Shown piece after piece: positions 21,601 through 31,573 of a stretch of 64,000 nt of DNA. Location: contig OZ020593.1 in NCBI GenBank assembly GCA_963971535.1, forward strand, positions 18,520,783 to 18,584,782, written 5' to 3'. This stretch comes from Notolepis coatsorum (taxonomy: Eukaryota > Chordata > Actinopteri > Aulopiformes > Paralepididae). A program made the translations under genes and the position numbers. How positions within the stretch are numbered: position 1 is the stretch's first letter; every line of letters starts with the position of its first letter. A model generated the notes under the pieces. That model made no database searches. It was not told the origin of the DNA and saw only the letters and a list, made by a program, of their open reading frames with translations.

Positions 21601-24600
21601 AGAGTCCTATAGGATTATATTCACCTCACAGCACACAGCCCTAGTAGTTCAATATGGAGAGAGTCATATAGGATTATATTCACCTCACAGCACACAGCCC
21701 TAGTAGTTCAATATGGAGAGAGTCCTATAGGATTATATTCACCTCACAGCACACAGCCCTAGTAGTTCAATATGGAGAGAGTCATATAGGATTATATTCA
21801 CCTCACAGCACACAGCCCTAGTAGTTCAATATGGAGAGAGTCATATAGGATTATATTCACCTCACAGCACACAGCCCTAGTAGTTCAATATGGAGAGAGT
21901 CATATACTGTAGGCTTCTATCACTGTGCAAAAGATCTAGGCCAACTCTGCCTAAACTGAGACTAGAGACTTCCCGATACCAGTATCTAAGGCTGAGACCA
22001 CTCAGTGATAGTAAAGGGTTAACCTTCTGTCGTGTGGCAGTGAAAGGGTTAAAAAAGAAAGAAAACTATTATTTAACGTTAGTTTGTGTGTGTCGTGGGC
22101 CAACTACAGCATCGCAAAAACTACAGTGAGTACACACACACACACACACACTAACGTTAAATAATATTTTTTTTTTCTTTTTTAAGAAAAAACTATTTAT
22201 AATATATATATATTTATACATGCAAAATAACAATAACATTTTTTATATTTATCGATAATTTTGTCCCGATTTATCGATTCTTCCAAAGGGCATATCGTCT
22301 CAGCCTTACCAGTATCTCATGTACTGATCATACTCATAAATCTACTCCCATACTACGACCAAGTGCCATGTTTGTTCAGGAAAACAAATAATGTAATGTT
22401 CAAAATGTTATTATATTTATATTATTGTATATTATTTATATTGTTTTAACTTAAAATGTCAGCAATAGCGTCATGTTGTATATATGTAATTTGTGAAACA
22501 TCTGATGAAAATAAAACGTGTTTTCTGTCCTATCAGTACTCTGTATCGACAAGTAACCAAAACGTAAGTACTTGTACTTGCTGAAAGTTGTGTCGCCGGG
22601 ACATCTCTAACGGAGACGTGTAAAGGAATCAAAACGTGTGTAGTAGTGTGAGGTGTAAAAAATAAGAGGCAAGATGCTTCTCTGTCCTTAAATAATCAAT
22701 ACATTTTGGATAGTAACGAAGATGGATGTAAACATGAAGGACACTGAAGTCACAGTTTATGGTTTAATCTATAAATTGATGTGCAGGGGAGGCCAACTAA
22801 TTCGTGAGCAGGTGATAATGGGGGCGAGGAGGAGGAGGTGAGAGCCACTTCTTCTTTCAATAAGCTTTCAAACACAGACTGGTTATGAGACGTCCCCTAG
22901 TGTCACCCGAACACTTATAATAAGGTAAACACCTCGCTGTGCCTCCACTGACCACCTCCATCACAGCCATCTTCCATGTATTTTTTTTTTTTTACCCACT
23001 TTTTCTCCCATTTTCTATATTTTCTCCCATCCCAATTTCGTATCATCCAATTCAACCCTCCCCTGTCACGAACGCTGTTTCTTGCCTCCCACAAGCCGGC
23101 TGCAATGTGGACTAAGTCATACATAGCACAAGTCCCCTCCGGTACTTGAGGTAACAGCAGTCGCATCTTTTCACCTGCGCAGCTCAATCTCTCAGTGGCG
23201 AGGAGTAACGCGTGGGAGGCTCACGCTGCCCTCGACACTTCCCGATTCTACTGCGCAGGCGCACCAACCGACCTGTAGGAGTCGCTGTCCACAACGCCCG
23301 ATCCCCACCCATCAGTTTCCCTCCCCCTAATACGGCCAATGTGTATTAGTATGAACGACCAGCTAAACTGAAAGCAATGTGGAGCGCTGGGCTCGAACAG
23401 GCGAGTCCAGCGTCTCCGCATTCGTGGCGAGCGTCTTGCCCACTACGCCACGTATCCGCCACCCATCTTCCATGTTTTTATTCACAGAGTGATTCCCGCC
23501 AGTGCAGAATTGTGATGATGAATGTCATTCTAGAGTGACGTAAAAGTCGCATGAATTCTGACATGACGAGTCGGACATATGAAAATGGCACCAAATCAGA
23601 ATTGAAAAGATCAGATTCCATGCGATTTGTGTTGTGCACACTGTCTCTGTGCACACTGTCTCTCACATCTGCAAAAAACAGATCTGAGTCACATATGAGC
23701 CAAGAAATCAGATTCGGGCCCTTTTGCCTGCAGTGTGAACATCATGGCCTTAAACTGACCTCACCTTACCTCACCTTTGACCTGCTCACACCTAACTGTA
23801 TCTACTGTAGGACTTATCCCCCTTGAGAACTGACCTCACCTCACCTTTGACCTGCTCATCACACCTAACTGTACCTACTGTAGGACTTATCCCCCCGAGT
23901 GCAGGTTCAGGTCACCGTCAAAGTGTTACAACTTGTTGAAGAGATTATCATCACTCAATGTCTTGTACATGGTGGCGATACACTAAACACTAGCCATCTT
24001 TTGGGGCGACGTTGTTCAACAATGTACAACTGTGACCAGTGTTGTCTTCCTGCAACAACTCACGCCTCGCGGGATTTCAGAGCGAGATTTCTGTTTCAGT
24101 GGCACAAAACAAGCACTTTTGGTGATAAGAAAACTAAATGCAGCACCCTCAAAAACGGCGAGTACTCGAGTAATCCACTACTCAGTACTCACGCCCATCC
24201 CTAGTAGTCTCAACGCATTTGTACCGATTGAATAGCAACCTCTTGTTGTCCAGCTCAATTATATCGTATAGCCTGTTTATTTTTATTTGATTTGATTTGA
24301 TTTGAAATCTTTATTTCGAACATGTAAATAAATACAAACTAAATAAATAACTAAACAAAATCAAAACATAACTCAAAACTAAATAAATAACTAAACAAAA
24401 GCAAAACATAACTCAATTTACATGTTCGAAAAGGAGTAGGAAGAAGTATACTCACTTATTTAATCCTACCCCTTTTCCACTACTCATACGAGTGTACTAA
24501 TTTAAAACATTTCAAAACAAATATATGCTAAACAAAAAAACAAAAACTATATAATGTAAAATATATATTTTCCCCTCTGTCTCACTATATTTCCTGTTGA

Positions 24601-26930
24601 CAAGCACACTGGCCAATCACGGTGCCCAAAAGTTGCCCAGTTTGTCGCCCCCCGTTACAGAAAAGATCACCCCGGGCTACTGGGGTTTCAAGCCCTCAGA
24701 GTGGTTGAAAGGTCTTTTCAAAACGACACAGGATCTGTAGCGCCCTGGTCGGACCAGGTGTAGCGCTGGACACCGATGGGTAATGTATAGGGCACAGGTA
24801 GGTTGTGAAACCAGATCTGTTGGAATTGGAAAGGTTTAAGTATCTGTGTCTTAACCCCCCTGTGTGGTGTTCAGATCTGTGGGACCAGTTTTCAATGTTT
24901 ACCGAAAGAGAAATTATACAATAATTAATGATTATTTCTTTCAACCTGAGACTCATTGGCCGTGGCTCACTTTCTGTGAAGAAGAACATAAAAGAACATT
25001 TTCATTGAATATTTATGACCTTTTTAAGACGTTTTAATTTAAGGCCTAAAATTCAGATTATTAAATAATTTAAGATACCCCGTGGGAATCCTGGAATGGA
25101 CAAGTACTTTTACATAAATTACTACCTACCTCCTATTATAGTCGACCCATATAACTCTGTATGATAGCATGTACAATAGTGCTGTGCTGTATATACCGTA
25201 TATACATTTATATATACCACATATATATTCATATCTGTCTGACTATACCTGTATATAACCCATATAAATCTGTATGATAGCATGTACAATAATGCTGTAT
25301 TACAATCTTACTATACATGTAACTGTACATACCTGCATTATATTCCTTTTTACATATCTGTGTAGACACTAGGCCCTATATATATATATTTTTTTTTTTT
25401 TAACCAGGAAGAAAGTCTCATTGAGATTAAAAATCTCTTTTACAAGAGCGTCCTGGCCAAGGCAGCAGCACAGTTACAATTTCACATTTACAGACGAAAA
25501 CTATTTAAAAAAAAAATAAAAACATAGCAATTAAAACAAAAACGAGGACAATTCACAGAACCATTTATAGTCCGTCAAAAACATCTGCAGCCAGATGTGC
25601 TGGATTCCATATCACTTAGAAGGGGTTTAAAAGCAACCAGTGAGACCAACCAGCTCATTCAGGTGGTTTTGTAGCTGATTCCAGGTGGAGGGAGCTACAG
25701 GGACAGTTAGTAAAAAAATAAGCCCTGGGAACAACAAAGACCATAATATAATGCCATATCTGTATAATGACAATACATTGCAATATAATCGAATCTAACA
25801 ATGCTGTGGGTCCACCGACCGGTGAGCAACAAAAACGCTAACGCCACCGGTCTCAAATGCTTTACCCTTCAGTACTCCTCCTCATGTATAATGGAGGATG
25901 TTGATAATGGACGGTAGCAGTGGGTATTAATTGCATCACATTCAACCCGTCGTGGGGACGGACCAGATGGCGCTCGCCTCGCGTGGAAAGGAGGGCCATA
26001 TCAATTAGCCCGCTCATAAATGCGTGATGGCCACTGCTTTTCATTAATAACAACTCACTTTTTAACCACGGGGCGCCTCTGTAATTGCATACATTATACA
26101 TCCGTGAACCTGACGGCTTCAACAGACGGGGTTCAAAGTGATCGTGTCAACTCATTAACATTGTGATCATAGGACAGAGTCGATCCAAGCATTCCTTTGT
26201 GAAATTCCAGCACTGTGAATGTCTATAGTGATATTCAATGTAGATCGGTATGTATAGGACAAATTTAACAATAATGATTCATCTTAGGCTATATCTGCAT
26301 TGAGATGTCAATGCGTTTTACTATTATGTACCCTACTACTATACACTACTACCTATTGTGCTAATAAGTCTATACTACTATGCACTCAAGAGTGTAACAC
26401 TCAAGTTCGACACTATTTGATGAACAACGCCACTGACCCTTAGCTGCCAGAGATGGACCCCTCCTGCTGACTTGTTGTTCACAATTTGTACGTCGTTTTG
26501 GATAAAATAGTCAGCTAAATGTCTACATGTAAAGGTAAAGGTAAATATATTAAAAACGGGAATTACACATAGACTAAAAGGCTCATCTTTGATTGATTGA
26601 TTGATTGAAAATGTTATTAACAGATTGCAGAATGGGTACAATACAGTACGGCTCAATACACACAATTGTTAAGGGGATGCAGACCAGAGAAAGACAGACA
26701 TTCGTCTTGTCAGGGTCCCCCATTTTCAATTCATCATATAGTTAACTCTTTAACTCAAACCAAACCACATGGAAAACAAGCTCCAGTCCGAGACAATCTC
26801 GGGTGGAATATTGTGGAGCTATAAGACATCATGCAGAGAGAGAGAGGGGGAGGGAGAGAGAGAGAGAGAGAGAGCGAGAGACAGAGACAGAGACAGAGAC
26901 AGAGACAGAGACAGAGACAGAGACAGAGAC

Positions 26931-27017
<87 letters not shown>

Positions 27018-27090
27018 GCGAGAGCGAGAGAGAGAGAGCGAGAGCGAGAGAGAAGAGAGAGCGAGAGAGAGAGCGAGAGAGCGAGAGAGC

Positions 27091-27121
<31 letters not shown>

Positions 27122-28658
27122 GGGGAGGCTGGTCCAGAGACTCAGAGAGCCAGCCAGGTCTGACATAATAACTCACCTCTCTCCACTTCAGCTGCTTGAT
27201 GCTCTGCTTCAGCGCCTCCAGCGACGTCTTGGCCTTGGAGGTGTCCACCGTCACGGGTCTCCTCCTCCTCGACGGCTTGTTGACATCCTCCCTGGACGTC
27301 CCCTTCCCGTCTTTCGACCGATGGTTGCAGGGCGCCACGTTCCCGTTAGTCTCCGACGTCGTCTTCCCCTGCTGCAGTATTTGCCCGGTGCCTTTGATTT
27401 GAAGTGCGTGCTGCTCGCGGTGTCGGTGGTTCAGATTATGCTGCTGCCCCGCGTTCGCAGCGACCCCCGCAGGCCCCCCCACGTCCGAGTTCTGTTGTTT
27501 ACTGAAAGTGTTCTTCTCGTCTTTGCCCAGTTTGCTGCGACTTTTGCTCCGGTGTTTACAGGTGATGGAGGTCTTGGAGGGGTCCCTGCGCCCAGCTGTG
27601 GTGGTGATGGTGGTGGTGGTGCTGGTGGCGGTGCTGCAGGGGGGGGGCAACGTTACCGGCGAGACGACCGACGCAGGCGAGGAGGATGCCACCACCATCG
27701 GCGCATCTTCCTCGACATCTACTACAACACCCTCCTTGAATGAATGAATGAATGAATGAAAACTTTATTTAACAGATTGCAGAATGGGTACAATAATACA
27801 GTACGGCTCAATACACACAATTGTTAAGGGGATGCAGACCAGAGAAAGACTTTTGTCTTGTTTACATCAGGGTCCCCCATTTTCAATTCATCAGGACATA
27901 CATGACATACAGATAGACAGTACTGCTACATCTATACATTTATGACATACCAGATTTGCAAATACAGTACTGTTTGTGATACTAAAAGAGTCCAGAAAAG
28001 AGTGTATATACATTTGACGTAGAAACTGTACATTGGAGGAGGTTGGGTAGGTGGGGTGGGGTTGGGTTGGGTAGGTGGGGTGGGGTTGGGTGGGTGGGCT
28101 GTACATTGGAGGTGGTTGGTTGGGTGGGGGGGAGGGGGGAGGGTTGGGTAGGAGGGGTTGGTGGGCCACACTGTACAACTGTACAAGCAAAACTGTACAT
28201 TGGAATATTGACAAAACCATACTTGGTCATTTACTGTACATTGGAGGGGGTTGGGTTAGGACATTTACAGGGGCCAGTTTCGAATTGCAGTCTCCCGTAG
28301 GTGTTCTTTGAGAGTGGTTTTAAAAGTGGGTAGTGATTCACATTCCTTGACACCATGACATTTATGGCATAGGGACATACAACATGACATATACAGCCAG
28401 GTATAGTACTGTTACATTTGTGACATATACGATATGCAAATAATATAGAGTACTGTTACCCATAGATCCTGACAGAGTATATACATATGGGGAGGAGACT
28501 GTACATTAGGAGGGGGTGGGTGGGTGGGTGAGAAATATACATACGGTGGGGGGGGAGAGAATATATACATAACATACACATACCTTCTCTGCATCTTCGC
28601 CAGATGATTTCATTTGCTCGAGTAGTTCCACCTTCACCTTGACATAATGATCACTCAT
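9500..28658 (-). CDS. ttll11: ttll11, 5' part: tubulin polyglutamylase TTLL11-like
   Basis: Minus-strand gene read from three exons: 28584-28658, 27177-27734 and 9500-9599. TTLL11 belongs to the tubulin tyrosine ligase-like family and extends glutamate side chains on microtubules using an ATP-grasp domain. What is visible (244 residues) is the N-terminal part: an acidic start, a Lys/Arg/Ser/Thr-rich, probably disordered stretch, the basic segment RRRRPVTVDTSKA (residues 181-193) and the conserved entry to the catalytic region, LKWRE then FPLGRR and CDIYWHGVSFHDN. The identification rests mainly on these last motifs. The ATP-grasp core itself is not in the window; downstream exons must lie before position 1. 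The 17.6-kb second intron is filled with transposons. The first exon is the least certain. Confidence 0.8.
9601..9678. repeat. (GA)n microsatellite forming the ttll11 exon 3 polypyrimidine tract
   Basis: About 78 bp of pure GA dinucleotides. On the gene's strand it is (CT)n running directly into the CAG acceptor of ttll11 exon 3, so it serves as the polypyrimidine tract. Confidence 0.9.
9679..10499. other. No gene seen; poly-C and poly-T runs
   Basis: ttll11 intron sequence with a C17-class run at about 9847-9863 and a T17-class run at about 10410. I see no exon or recognised transposon. Confidence 0.5.
10500..10658 (-). mobile_element. tRNA-derived SINE, family C-like
   Basis: On the minus strand it starts 'ggagctccagtagctcacc', resembling an A-box-containing tRNA head, carries the B-box GAGTTCGAATCC, and then runs into the 'gtgcctttccc' body. 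It is diverged. Confidence 0.5.
11070..11260 (+). promoter_or_regulatory. Promoter-like cluster in a ttll11 intron (candidate)
   Basis: Over 150 bp there is a GC box (CCCGCCCCTT, about 11081), a CRE-like GGTGACGTGAC (about 11110) and a TATA-like GCTATAAATAC (about 11210). The following sequence to about 11600 is richer in GC and CpG than its surroundings, but no recognisable coding exon follows. It could be an alternative or antisense promoter, or part of an unrecognised transposon. Confidence 0.3.
11261..13090. other. No recognised feature
   Basis: Read on both strands without finding a convincing exon or element. The longest ORF (11759-12121, 120 codons) has no recognisable motif. Confidence 0.45.
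13100..14325 (+). pseudogene. CR1/L2-type LINE reverse transcriptase remnant, split by a SINE
   Basis: Plus-strand reverse transcriptase remains. The palm motif reads KAFDTVDHHLL at about 13708-13740, then GVPQGSILGPLLF (about 13868-13905), then FCADDAIIY (about 13935-13962, carrying the ADD of the active site), and a C-terminal APASWNDLQ-type motif near 14250. Upstream coding (VNNDLITALDHGKH) is separated from the palm by the SINE at 13207-13670 and rejoins in frame if the SINE and one target copy are removed. An in-frame stop after the palm motif and several shifts show it is dead. Confidence 0.78.
13207..13670 (+). mobile_element. tRNA-derived SINE, family A
   Basis: Begins 'gggcggctaggtggtgtag' with an A-box-like TGGTGTAGTGG and a B-box GGTTCGAGCCC, continues with a roughly 400-bp unrelated body and ends in an A-rich tail. 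It is flanked by the 12-bp duplication ATGGAAAACACT (13195-13206 and 13671-13682). Other family members: 15381-15855, 22980-23462 (minus), 33164-33440 (partial), 45236-45688 (minus) and 58064-58533. The arginine-rich ORFs over these SINEs recur in every copy and are not genes. Confidence 0.88.
14430..14640 (+). mobile_element. Dispersed repeat D (tRNA-like SINE)
   Basis: Contains 'agtcacgatggacttcag', 'gttcacctcttggta' and a B-box-like GGGTTCGAAACTC near the 3' end, then 'gggcatcgaagttta'. The same blocks occur inverted at 43165-43930, where a hAT element has landed in it. Confidence 0.55.
14641..15380. other. No gene seen; G-rich stretch
   Basis: 15000-15240 is G-rich with a poly-G/poly-C pair near 15080-15105. 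It may be an untranslated part of a retroelement, but no coding motif supports this. Confidence 0.4.
15381..15855 (+). mobile_element. tRNA-derived SINE, family A
   Basis: Closely similar to the copy at 13207 along its length. It is flanked by the 12-bp duplication AAATTACAAACC (15369-15380 and 15856-15867) and ends in a T/A-rich tail. Confidence 0.88.
15868..16864. other. No recognised gene
   Basis: Non-coding intron sequence. 16590-16700 holds a weak match to repeat E, and 16710-16770 has 'cgaatagtcgatgtc', a possible miniature-element fragment. Confidence 0.4.
16865..17145. repeat. Tandem repeat, about 39-bp unit
   Basis: Five to six copies of 'actttgtagcagatgttac' followed by 'tactttggctactttgtta', with unit-length variation from partial duplication of 'tttggctactttgttac'. 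Confidence 0.8.
17368..17796. mobile_element. Foldback element with 9-bp target duplication (family M2)
   Basis: 429-bp palindromic element: GCCTGAATACTTTTACCAA at the left end matches GCGTCTATTCTTTTACCAA read inward from the right, and the arms include mirrored 'aagcttaggc', 'aaggttagag' and 'cgcattcgcgttc' blocks. It is flanked by the perfect 9-bp duplication AACCGGGTC (17359-17367 and 17797-17805), as in Mutator-like elements. A second copy lies at 55329-55715. It has no transposase. Confidence 0.78.
17806..19003. other. No recognised feature
   Basis: Non-coding on inspection apart from a short (GT)n tract near 18740. ORFs of 60-90 codons here have no recognisable motif. Confidence 0.45.
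19004..19165 (+). mobile_element. tRNA-derived SINE, family C
   Basis: Starts 'ggacaggggtgccccccgg', carries the B-box CTGGGTTCGAATC at about 19072, then 'gttgcatgtcctccccat' and a C/T-rich stretch, and ends 'aataaaatgcacttaaaaa'. A related copy is at 19606-19785. Confidence 0.65.
19606..19785 (+). mobile_element. tRNA-derived SINE, family C
   Basis: Starts 'gggcgccctcgtggcacac', carries the B-box-like CGGGTTCGCCTCC, followed by 'gtatgtcttccccacatc', and ends 'caataaacgcaaaaaaaa'. Confidence 0.65.
20101..20441. mobile_element. Foldback miniature element with TTAA target sites
   Basis: Near-perfect palindrome: two 157-bp arms (20101-20257 and 20285-20441) with a 27-bp loop. The ends read AGGAACACGCCAAC and its complement. 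TTAA flanks both sides (20097-20100 and 20442-20445), the target duplication of piggyBac and Kolobok elements. Only a handful of mismatches separate the arms. Confidence 0.85.
20446..21200. other. No recognised feature
   Basis: Contains a short local duplication ('cagatagagtggaggtaatg' near 20565 and 20670) but no exon or element I can name. Confidence 0.4.
21402..21935. repeat. Minisatellite, 59-bp unit
   Basis: About nine copies of a unit that begins CCTAGTAGTTCAATATGGAG and ends in 'cacctcacagcacacag'. Unit starts are at 21402, 21463, 21522, 21581, 21640, 21699, 21758, 21817 and 21876; the first is 61 bp and the rest 59 bp. A degenerate unit lies at about 21205-21262, separated by unrelated sequence. 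Confidence 0.92.
22068..22165. repeat. Inverted repeat with (GT)n/(AC)n stem
   Basis: TATTTAACGTTAGTTTGTGTG at the left is mirrored by CACACACTAACGTTAAATA at the right around a loop of about 60 bp. It may be a short miniature element. Confidence 0.6.
22730..23765 (-). mobile_element. DNA transposon fragment with Myb/SANT-like coding, interrupted by a SINE
   Basis: Minus-strand relative of the element at 34868-35482. Shared blocks include 'atcagatt' and 'gcagtgtgaacat' near the end at 23730-23745, and a coding remnant reading GGQWRHSEVF (about 22920-22950, minus). Blocks near 22745-22800 match the other copy's 'gacttcagtgtc' region in reverse. A SINE A splits it at 22980-23462. Confidence 0.55.
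22980..23462 (-). mobile_element. tRNA-derived SINE, family A (inverted)
   Basis: Minus-strand copy. The poly-T at 22980 is its A-rich tail and the tRNA-like head with B-box is at about 23380-23460. It is flanked by the 13-bp duplication CCATCTTCCATGT (22967-22979 and 23463-23475). Confidence 0.87.
23755..23898. repeat. Two-unit tandem repeat, about 73 bp
   Basis: The stretch 'ctgacctcacct' through 'ctgtaggacttatcccc' is present twice in succession with small differences. Confidence 0.75.
24280..24560 (-). mobile_element. LINE 3' end, minus strand
   Basis: Starts with a (TTTGA)n run and 'aatctttatttcgaacatg', typical of a reversed polyadenylated LINE 3' end, and includes 'aatcctaccccttttccac'. 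A direct duplication of 'aactaaataaataactaaac' is present. No coding motif is seen. Confidence 0.45.
24561..25139. other. No recognised feature
   Basis: Non-coding on inspection. A 97-codon minus-strand ORF (24696-24989) has no recognisable domain. Confidence 0.4.
25140..25330. repeat. Repeat E fragment
   Basis: Short fragment sharing 'atgatagcatgtacaat' and 'atctgtctgactatacctg' with 5820-5940; the first motif is itself duplicated here (about 25161 and 25274). Confidence 0.45.
25390..25745 (-). mobile_element. LINE 3' end, minus strand
   Basis: Begins with poly-T then 'aaccaggaagaaagtctca' and 'aaaatctcttttacaagagc', the reversed form of a 3' end common in fish non-LTR elements, and ends near 'cagctgattccaggtggag', a position that in related elements encodes a Trp-Asn/Asn-Leu-Pro motif. 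No intact coding remains. Confidence 0.5.
25746..26587. other. No recognised feature
   Basis: ttll11 intron sequence without a supported exon or element. Confidence 0.4.
26588..26745 (-). mobile_element. LINE 3' fragment, family L (copy 4)
   Basis: (TGAT)n tail, then 'aacagattgcagaatgggta', 'aaggggatgcagaccagag' and 'gggtcccccattttcaattc': the minus-strand 3' terminus of the family. Confidence 0.75.
26832..27118. repeat. (GA)n / (GAGACA)n microsatellite
   Basis: About 290 bp of GA-rich repeat with a (GACAGA)n section at 26879-26938 and GAGC variants later. It lies about 60 bp downstream, on the gene strand, of the ttll11 exon 2 donor. Ser-Leu and Arg-Glu ORFs over it are artefacts. Confidence 0.95.
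27177..27734 (-). CDS. ttll11: ttll11 exon 2 (disordered N-terminal region)
   Basis: Minus-strand exon of 558 nt (186 codons, phase 0 at both ends). It reads EGVVVDVEEDAP, then Ser/Thr-rich sequence with (Thr)n, then a Lys/Arg/Gln/His-rich stretch, then NKPSRRRRPVTVDTSKAK, TSLEALKQSIKQLKWRE. The last part matches the segment before the catalytic region of TTLL11. Donor: GAGAG|GTGAGT, intron starting at 27176. Acceptor: TTCAAG|GAGGG, where the pyrimidine-rich run is the (CATT)n tail of a LINE. An ATG at 27698 would also open this exon if the upstream exon is not used. Confidence 0.82.
27738..28560 (-). mobile_element. Two LINE 3' fragments (family L, copies 5 and 6) filling ttll11 intron 1
   Basis: 27738-28353 is a 3' end in the same orientation as ttll11. 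It runs from the very end of the LINE ORF region ('ccagttt' and 'gtctcccgtaggtg', also seen at 59513-59545) through the conserved 3' block to a (GAAT)n tail. 28353-28560 is a second, tail-less piece matching 2050-2280 in reverse ('gtacattaggagggg', 'gatatgcaaat', 'gggacatacaacatgacat'). Together they occupy essentially the whole 849-bp intron. Confidence 0.72.
28584..28658 (-). CDS. ttll11: ttll11 exon 1, first coding exon (tentative)
   Basis: On the minus strand an ATG at 28658 opens 25 codons, MSDHYVKVKVELLEQ then MKSSGEDAEK, ending in AAG|GTATGT, a good donor. It joins exon 2 in phase 0. There is an in-frame stop about 30 bp upstream and a second possible ATG 12 bp upstream (28670); the 28658 ATG has A at -3 and is preferred. 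I do not recognise this peptide from TTLL11 proteins, so the assignment rests on position, frame, splice signal and acidic/basic composition continuing into exon 2. Confidence 0.5.
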
Positions 28659-28689
28659 TATCCTGATCATATACTGTATGTTGCATTGC

Positions 28690-29300
28690 TAACTAGTAGT
28701 GAGGCACGTCGTCGTTTGTTGTGACAGCAAACGGATGTTGTGGTCGCTTTGTGTCTCTGAAGTCGGGGGGTCGTTGCCCGACGGCGTCAGAACCATCGCG
28801 GCGGCTTGATGAGCAGGGAGGGTCGGTCACCTACCGGCTGTCAGAGACATCTCTACCCGGAGCGGTGACGCGGGCTAACCAGCCAGCTAACGTTAATCAA
28901 CATCTTCAGAAGCCTAGCAACGACACTTGCAGCTTCCTATAGACATTATAATAACTCGTCCAATTTAACGTTAGCCGGCGTACGTTTACTAGTTTTATTT
29001 AGTTCATGAGGAAAGACGAGTCGACTAATGTTAGGTACCGTTACCTTTCCGCCCGCGGTGGAAGACACGGTGCCCAGGGAGGGCGGCCCGGTGTGTCTGA
29101 GTGAGTGGCCGCGTCGTGTGTCGCTGTGTCGGGGTGTTGATACCGGGGCAGCACGGAGGGAGAGCAGATGCCCGGGGCCCCGCCCCTTCTGCTGAGGGTA
29201 GCCTTGTTAGGGGGATACAGCCGTGGGAACCTGGCAACCCGCCGTGACAGGCTGTTTAGTCGTCACTCACCGCGGTCGGCTGGTTGTTGTTGTTGCCATG
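28690..29300 (-). promoter_or_regulatory. ttll11: Candidate ttll11 CpG-rich promoter and 5' UTR region
   Basis: Rich in GC and CpG compared with both sides, for example around 28740-28870 and 29040-29280, with a GC box (CCCCGCCCC at about 29178). Two possible minus-strand 5' UTR donors are visible: GCGGAAAG|GTAACGG near 29045 and CCGCG|GTGAGTG near 29265. No TATA box is evident. This fits a CpG-island promoter upstream of the first ttll11 coding exon. Confidence 0.5.
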
Positions 29301-29355
29301 TTTCCACGGCTGTGTCCCTCTTTTGAAAGAATTTTATTTTCTAAATATCCTTCAG

Positions 29356-30438
<1,083 letters not shown>

Positions 30439-30529
30439 GTATATTAACTTGATTGATTGATTGATCGTCAAGTGATTTTGTTTGTGGTGATTTTGTTGGA
30501 AGACATTTGATGATTGTGTTTGAAGCCTT

Positions 30530-30990
30530 GTACTTGAATGAATGAATGAATTAGTTTTATTTATATAGCACCCTTCACAGCACGAATGCACAGGGTGCTT
30601 TACACTACAGCATATATAAAAAACACAACAAAACTAAATCAGAAATAAATGACAACAACAACAGACAGCAGTTAAAAAAATTGGTTATGTATCTCAGGAC
30701 TAATGATGAAGTGGTTGATATATATCAAAAGACGAAAGACTGAAAAAGGATTTTGTGAAGGGTTTATTGTAATAAGGACCTGATAAGCATCTTGCATCTT
30801 CCTGTTCCTTTTCAGACAAGAGTTTTTTTTGTATTTGTATTATTCAATTGTACTTTATTTATTTTTCTTTCACAGCACATTTTATTTGTATTTTAATTCA
30901 ATCTTTTTAAGGTTCTTTTGGGATTATTTTTATATTGTTTTAAATAAACTATTCATTCATTCATTCATTCATTCATTCATTCAAAATATT
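30530..30990. repeat. Retroelement-like 3' end between (GAAT)n and (ATTC)n
   Basis: Opens with (GAAT)n and 'agttttatttatatagcacc' and ends with an (ATTC)n run at about 30950-30982. I recognise only the general form of SINE/LINE tails here. Confidence 0.35.
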
Positions 30991-31573
30991 CTGCCTTCTT
31001 GTCCTCCAAAGCAGGCCTACAGTATATACACCCCCCCCCCCCCCCCCCATGCATGTGGTCCTCCATGTGTTATTGTACAATACAAGATGGGAACAAACTT
31101 AATCAAATGAACAAAAGAACATTAGATTAAAGGAAGTCACGTTGAATCCAGAAAATGTATCTTCTAACCTAATATTCATTGGAAATGCAATTGTTGTGCC
31201 TTCAAAGCATCAAATTGATTTAATATTGGCATAAAATTAACTGTGATAATAATTATACCTCCTCATATACCTCCTGGTCATCTGTACTTATGCTCTCTTT
31301 CTGAACTGTCTGAAGTTGCCCCCCCCCCCCCGCCCCCTTTAACTGGGGGACATTAAACAATCAGAAACTGAAAAAAATATGTATAACAGCATTACATAAC
31401 ACTAATAGTATACATGAACCTTTTTGCCATAATTTTTTTCACATGCAATTTTTGTTGGGTCGCCGATGCAATCTCTGCACTTAACCCATCCCGTCGTCCT
31501 TCCCCCCCAAGGGCAGCCGGGAGCAGATAGGGGCTGCGGCGTGGGGCCACGCCCGGGGTGCTCCTGTCCCAAG

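Noticed and set aside
21402-21935. Regularly spaced repeats resembling a CRISPR array
   Set aside because: Whole 59-bp units repeat without unique spacers and the genome is eukaryotic. The same holds for 51905-53148.
24696-24989. 97-codon minus-strand ORF
   Set aside because: No motif or splice context beyond chance.
26819-27168. Ser-Leu and Arg-Glu repeat ORFs
   Set aside because: Translations of the (GA)n microsatellite. Only the part of the minus ORF above 27177 is a real exon.
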